From Bacteroides sp. (GTDB lineage Bacteria > Bacteroidota > Bacteroidia > Bacteroidales > Bacteroidaceae): a stretch of DNA of 17,244 nucleotides. The notes beneath the pieces were generated by a model. That model did no database searches, was not told the DNA's origin, and saw only the letters and a program-made list of their open reading frames with translations. A program made the translations under genes and the position numbers. The stretch is taken from contig DXWV01000066.1 of the NCBI GenBank assembly GCA_019416685.1, forward strand, positions 1 through 17,244, written 5' to 3'. Position 1 is the first letter of the stretch; each line of letters starts with the position of its first letter. Shown one piece after another: positions 14,115 to 17,244 of this stretch.

Positions 14115-15650
14115 ATGAAACAGGTATTGTATACTTTGCCTCTACTATCGGGTATCACTTTGATAACGAGTTGTGGAGTCAGCGCCCAAAAAGAAACAGG
14201 AAATAACAAGCAACAGAAACCTAATATTATCTATATTTTTGCTGACGATCTCGGTATTGGTGATCTCAGTTGTTATGGAGCAAACAAGATTAGTACCCCT
14301 AACATTGACCGATTGGCAGGCCAAGGTGTACAGTTCACCAATGCTTATGCAACTTCCGCCACCAGTACTCCTGCCCGTTTCGGACTATTAACAGGTATGT
14401 ATCCTTGGCGACAGGAAAACACAGGAATTGCTCCGGGAAACTCCGAATTAATTATTGATACTACTTGTGTCACGATGGCCGACATGATGAAAGATGCAGG
14501 ATATGTCACCGGTGTAGTGGGAAAATGGCATCTCGGATTAGGCCCCAAAGGAGGAACCAACTTCAATAAACAGATATCTCCCAATACACAAGATATCGGT
14601 TTCGATTACGAATTTATAATTCCTGCTACCGTAGATCGTGTACCTTGTGTGTTTGTAGAAAATGGGCGCGTGGTAGGACTCGATCCGAACGACCCGATTA
14701 CAGTCAGCTATAATCATAAAGTAGGTAACTGGCCTACCGGTGAAGAGAATCCGGAGCTGGTTACACTCAAACCCAGTCAAGGGCACAACAATACAATTAT
14801 CAATGGTATTCCCCGCATCGGATGGATGACAGGAGGAAAATCCGCCCTCTGGAAAGACGAAGATATTGCCGACATCATTACCCATAAAGCTAAAAATTTC
14901 ATCTCACAACATAAGAATGAACCCTTCTTCTTGTATATGGGAACACAGGATGTACATGTTCCCCGTATTCCGCACCCTCGTTTTGCAGGTAAAAGTGGAT
15001 TAGGTACCCGTGGCGATGTTATTCTGCAATTGGACTGGACAATTGGTGAAATCATGAACACTCTGGATAGCCTGAATCTTACAGACAACACAATGCTAAT
15101 CTTCACAAGCGATAATGGTCCGGTAATTGATGACGGTTATCAGGACCAGGCTCTCGAAATGCTGAACGGTCATACTCCTATGGGGATTTACAGAGGTGGT
15201 AAATACAGTGCTTACGAAGCAGGTACACGTATTCCATTCATCGTTCGCTGGCCGGCAGGTATCAAACCAAGTAAACAACAAGCCCTCTTCTCTCAGATAG
15301 ATGTTTATGCTTCACTTGCCTCTTTGCTGAAGCAACCTTTGCGAAAAGGGGCCGCTCCCGATAGCCAGGAACATTTAAGAGTGCTATTGGGTAAGGAAGC
15401 TGCCAATCGTGACTACGTTGTACAGCAAAACCTGAATAACACGCTCGCTATCATCAAAGGACAATGGAAATACATTGAGCCCAGTGACGGACCGGCTATC
15501 GAATACTGGACAAAAATGGAACTGGGCAATGATAAACGTGCTCAACTATACAATCTATCATCTGATCCTTCCGAAAAACAGAATGTAGCAAACGAACATC
15601 CTAAAATAGTGCAAGAGTTATCTGCTTTATTAAAAGAGGTAAAGAAATAA
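14115..15650 (+). CDS. Ser-type (anSME-dependent) glycosaminoglycan sulfatase
   Basis: This 511-aa S1-family (alkaline phosphatase-like) sulfatase hydrolyses sulfate esters. The signature Ser84-Thr-Pro-Ala-Arg88, then FGLLTG, is the form whose serine is converted to formylglycine by the radical-SAM enzyme anSME. Metal and active-site elements include Asp44-Asp45 (FADDLGIGDL), GKWHLG and FTSDNGP. An N-terminal lipobox-like ITSC with Cys20 suggests a lipoprotein, though cleavage after VSA would also be possible. It follows its own -7 box and is 27 bp upstream of the PL8 lyase, so both are in one operon under the HTCS. By context it removes sulfate from chondroitin or dermatan sulfate or their oligosaccharides. 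In B. thetaiotaomicron, neighbouring sulfatases act on the 6-O (BT3333) or 4-O (BT3349) position of GalNAc; which applies here cannot be read by eye. No maturase gene is in the window. Confidence 0.93.
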   Translation: MKQVLYTLPLLSGITLITSCGVSAQKETGNNKQQKPNIIYIFADDLGIGDLSCYGANKISTPNIDRLAGQGVQFTNAYATSATSTPARFGLLTGMYPWRQENTGIAPGNSELIIDTTCVTMADMMKDAGYVTGVVGKWHLGLGPKGGTNFNKQISPNTQDIGFDYEFIIPATVDRVPCVFVENGRVVGLDPNDPITVSYNHKVGNWPTGEENPELVTLKPSQGHNNTIINGIPRIGWMTGGKSALWKDEDIADIITHKAKNFISQHKNEPFFLYMGTQDVHVPRIPHPRFAGKSGLGTRGDVILQLDWTIGEIMNTLDSLNLTDNTMLIFTSDNGPVIDDGYQDQALEMLNGHTPMGIYRGGKYSAYEAGTRIPFIVRWPAGIKPSKQQALFSQIDVYASLASLLKQPLRKGAAPDSQEHLRVLLGKEAANRDYVVQQNLNNTLAIIKGQWKYIEPSDGPAIEYWTKMELGNDKRAQLYNLSSDPSEKQNVANEHPKIVQELSALLKEVKK

Positions 15651-15677
15651 ATATCTTATTTTTAATACATAATTCAT

Positions 15678-17244
15678 ATGACAAAATATAAATCTATCAA
15701 AAACGGTATTTGTGCTACCATTATGGCGCTTACACCTATCCTGCTTTCAGCACAAATAGTTAAACATGACAGGCTTCTGTCTTTCGAATCGGCAGAAGTA
15801 CCTTCATTTATTTCCGGCACAAACTCCGGTCTATCAATCTCCGACCAACATTATAAGGACGGTACACACTCCCTGCAGTGGAAATTCCAGCCAGGAGGTA
15901 GTATCACTATTGATAAAGATCTGAATTTTGAAAAGAAAGATCCGACGGGAATTGATAAATACCTGTCAGTCTTTGTGGTATGGATATACAACGAAAAACC
16001 AATAGACAAAACTATGCAGTTTGAGTTTCTAAAAGACGGAAAAATCTGTACTTCATTCCCTTTCGGATTGAATTTCCATGGATGGCGAGCCGCATGGGTA
16101 TCTTACGAACGGGATATGCAAGGAACACCCCAAGAAGGGATGAACAAAATACGGATTATCGCTCCCGATGTTCCGGGCGAAATATTCATTGATCATTTGC
16201 TCACAGCCGCAAAAATGGATCACCGTTATCAAACTGCCGATTTACAAGTGCCGTTTGTTAACAAAGAAACCGGTAATCATTGGTTATTTGCATTAAAATA
16301 TTCTCAATTAACTCCGGATATCCCACTGGAAAAAACGGTTAGTAACCTGCAACATAATGAAATAAAAGTAATAGAAAATCGTCTGCGGGAAATAATCTGT
16401 CCTCCAAGTGAGGTTACTCCGCAAACGATAGCTAACCTGCGCAAAGCATACGAATCCTACGGTATAACATACAAAGATGGCAAAGTCTCCGGACTTCCTC
16501 TTTTTTACGGACGTGCAGGCGAAGCTTACGAACGCATTCTGCCAGACTGGAAAGGAAATATAATGGCCGCTAATAACATGGAGGTTAGCAATTTCTTTAG
16601 TTTAATGAACAGAATCGCCGTGGCATATAACAATGCAATAAATCCTCAGGACAAAGATACGCTCAAGCAAATGTTTATTACAATGTATGATCATATTACC
16701 GATCAGGGGATAGCATATGGCAGTTGCCTGGGTAATATCACCCATTATGGTTATAGTTTCCGTCCTTTCTTTACTGCCTATTTTCTGATGAAAGAAGTGT
16801 TCCGGGAAATGGGGAAACAAGAAGAAGCAGAAAAGGCAATGCTTTGGTATTCGACTGTAAACGATGTATATAATAAGCCGAAAACAGCAGGTATCGATAT
16901 CGATTTCTTCAATACACTCAGTACCGGACGTATCGCCAGCATCCTGTTCATGGAAGATACTCCTGAGAAAGTACAGTATCTGAAATCCTACTCACGATGG
17001 CTCAATAATGGTTGTCTACCGGCTGAAGGGTTGAATGATGCTTTCAAAGCAGACGGTTCCGCCTATCACCATTGTAACAATTATCCGGCCTATGCAACAG
17101 GCGGTCTGACAGGAGCTACCAACATGATTTACCTATTAAGTCATACCGGCTTTGCTGTATCGGAATTAGCTCATCAGACAGTAAAAGAAGTACTCCTCAC
17201 CATGCGTTTCTATTGTAACAAACGTAGTTTCCCGCTCTCAATGT
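15678..17244 (+). CDS. Family PL8 chondroitin ABC-type lyase, 3' end outside the window
   Basis: The frame is open for 522 codons and runs off the window; the family is about 1000 aa, so roughly half is present. It eliminates chondroitin/dermatan (and perhaps hyaluronan) chains, making unsaturated disaccharides. The signal peptide ends at LLSA-Gln26, with no lipobox. The N-terminal Lyase_N sandwich (about 28-185) has LSFESAEVP and the WIYNEKPID stretch shared with Proteus vulgaris chondroitinase ABC. An alpha/alpha toroid follows, with catalytic His465 and Tyr472 (DGSAYHHCNNYPAY), matching His501 and Tyr508 of the Proteus enzyme. The expected catalytic Arg and Glu lie beyond the end. It follows the sulfatase by 27 bp in the same operon. 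Endo or exo mode cannot be decided from this half. Confidence 0.93.
   Translation, partial: MTKYKSIKNGICATIMALTPILLSAQIVKHDRLLSFESAEVPSFISGTNSGLSISDQHYKDGTHSLQWKFQPGGSITIDKDLNFEKKDPTGIDKYLSVFVVWIYNEKPIDKTMQFEFLKDGKICTSFPFGLNFHGWRAAWVSYERDMQGTPQEGMNKIRIIAPDVPGEIFIDHLLTAAKMDHRYQTADLQVPFVNKETGNHWLFALKYSQLTPDIPLEKTVSNLQHNEIKVIENRLREIICPPSEVTPQTIANLRKAYESYGITYKDGKVSGLPLFYGRAGEAYERILPDWKGNIMAANNMEVSNFFSLMNRIAVAYNNAINPQDKDTLKQMFITMYDHITDQGIAYGSCLGNITHYGYSFRPFFTAYFLMKEVFREMGKQEEAEKAMLWYSTVNDVYNKPKTAGIDIDFFNTLSTGRIASILFMEDTPEKVQYLKSYSRWLNNGCLPAEGLNDAFKADGSAYHHCNNYPAYATGGLTGATNMIYLLSHTGFAVSELAHQTVKEVLLTMRFYCNKRSFPLSM

Overview
The window reads as Bacteroides DNA, most likely a gut species of the B. thetaiotaomicron/ovatus kind. 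The evidence is the set of Bacteroidota -7 boxes (TAnnTTTG) in front of genes, start codons without clear Shine-Dalgarno sequences, a hybrid two-component system (HTCS) beside a Ser-type sulfatase and a family PL8 chondroitin lyase, and lipoprotein-type efflux components. Identification is by recognising protein families; no search was run.

Layout. (1) 1-451: a non-coding leader with short dispersed-type repeats and a -7 box at 336-343. (2) 452-7138, + strand: an RND tripartite efflux operon (periplasmic adaptor lipoprotein, HAE1-type inner-membrane pump, NodT/TolC-type outer-membrane lipoprotein), followed 49 bp later by an LpxA-family acyltransferase that keeps the catalytic His but has lost several substrate-contact residues of E. 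coli LpxA. A long hairpin closes the unit at 7156-7209. (3) 7478-8990: a tyrosine recombinase, then a 318-bp element bounded by perfect 20-bp inverted repeats (8421-8440 and 8719-8738), then an unrecognised 64-aa helix-turn-helix-like protein. Each repeat contains a dyad of 5-bp half-sites around a 7-bp centre, the architecture of a tyrosine-recombinase core site. I read this as a self-contained DNA-inversion (phase-variation) switch. In the orientation given, promoter-like TTTG words in the segment all lie on the minus strand, pointing away from the small gene, so this copy may be OFF. (4) 9000-9784: two minus-strand terminators and a minus-strand CBM9-like protein. (5) 9858 to the end, + strand: an HTCS regulator, a sulfatase and a PL8 chondroitin ABC-type lyase cut by the window end. 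This is part of a chondroitin/dermatan sulfate utilisation locus.

How the parts work together. In the glycosaminoglycan (GAG) locus, the periplasmic sensor of the HTCS would detect breakdown products (in related systems, unsaturated disaccharides) and its C-terminal AraC domain would activate the sulfatase-lyase operon from the -7 box at 14077-14084. The CBM9-like gene and the HTCS are divergent, with their -7 boxes only one base apart, so the two promoters probably compete. The recombinase module sits between the lpxA-like terminator and the two minus-strand terminators and looks like an insulated cassette inserted between the efflux operon and the GAG locus.

Several intergenic gaps (4826-4933, 6313-6364, 13946-13999, 91-165) hold short, self-complementary, reiterated sequences; they differ from one another in sequence but share the same style.
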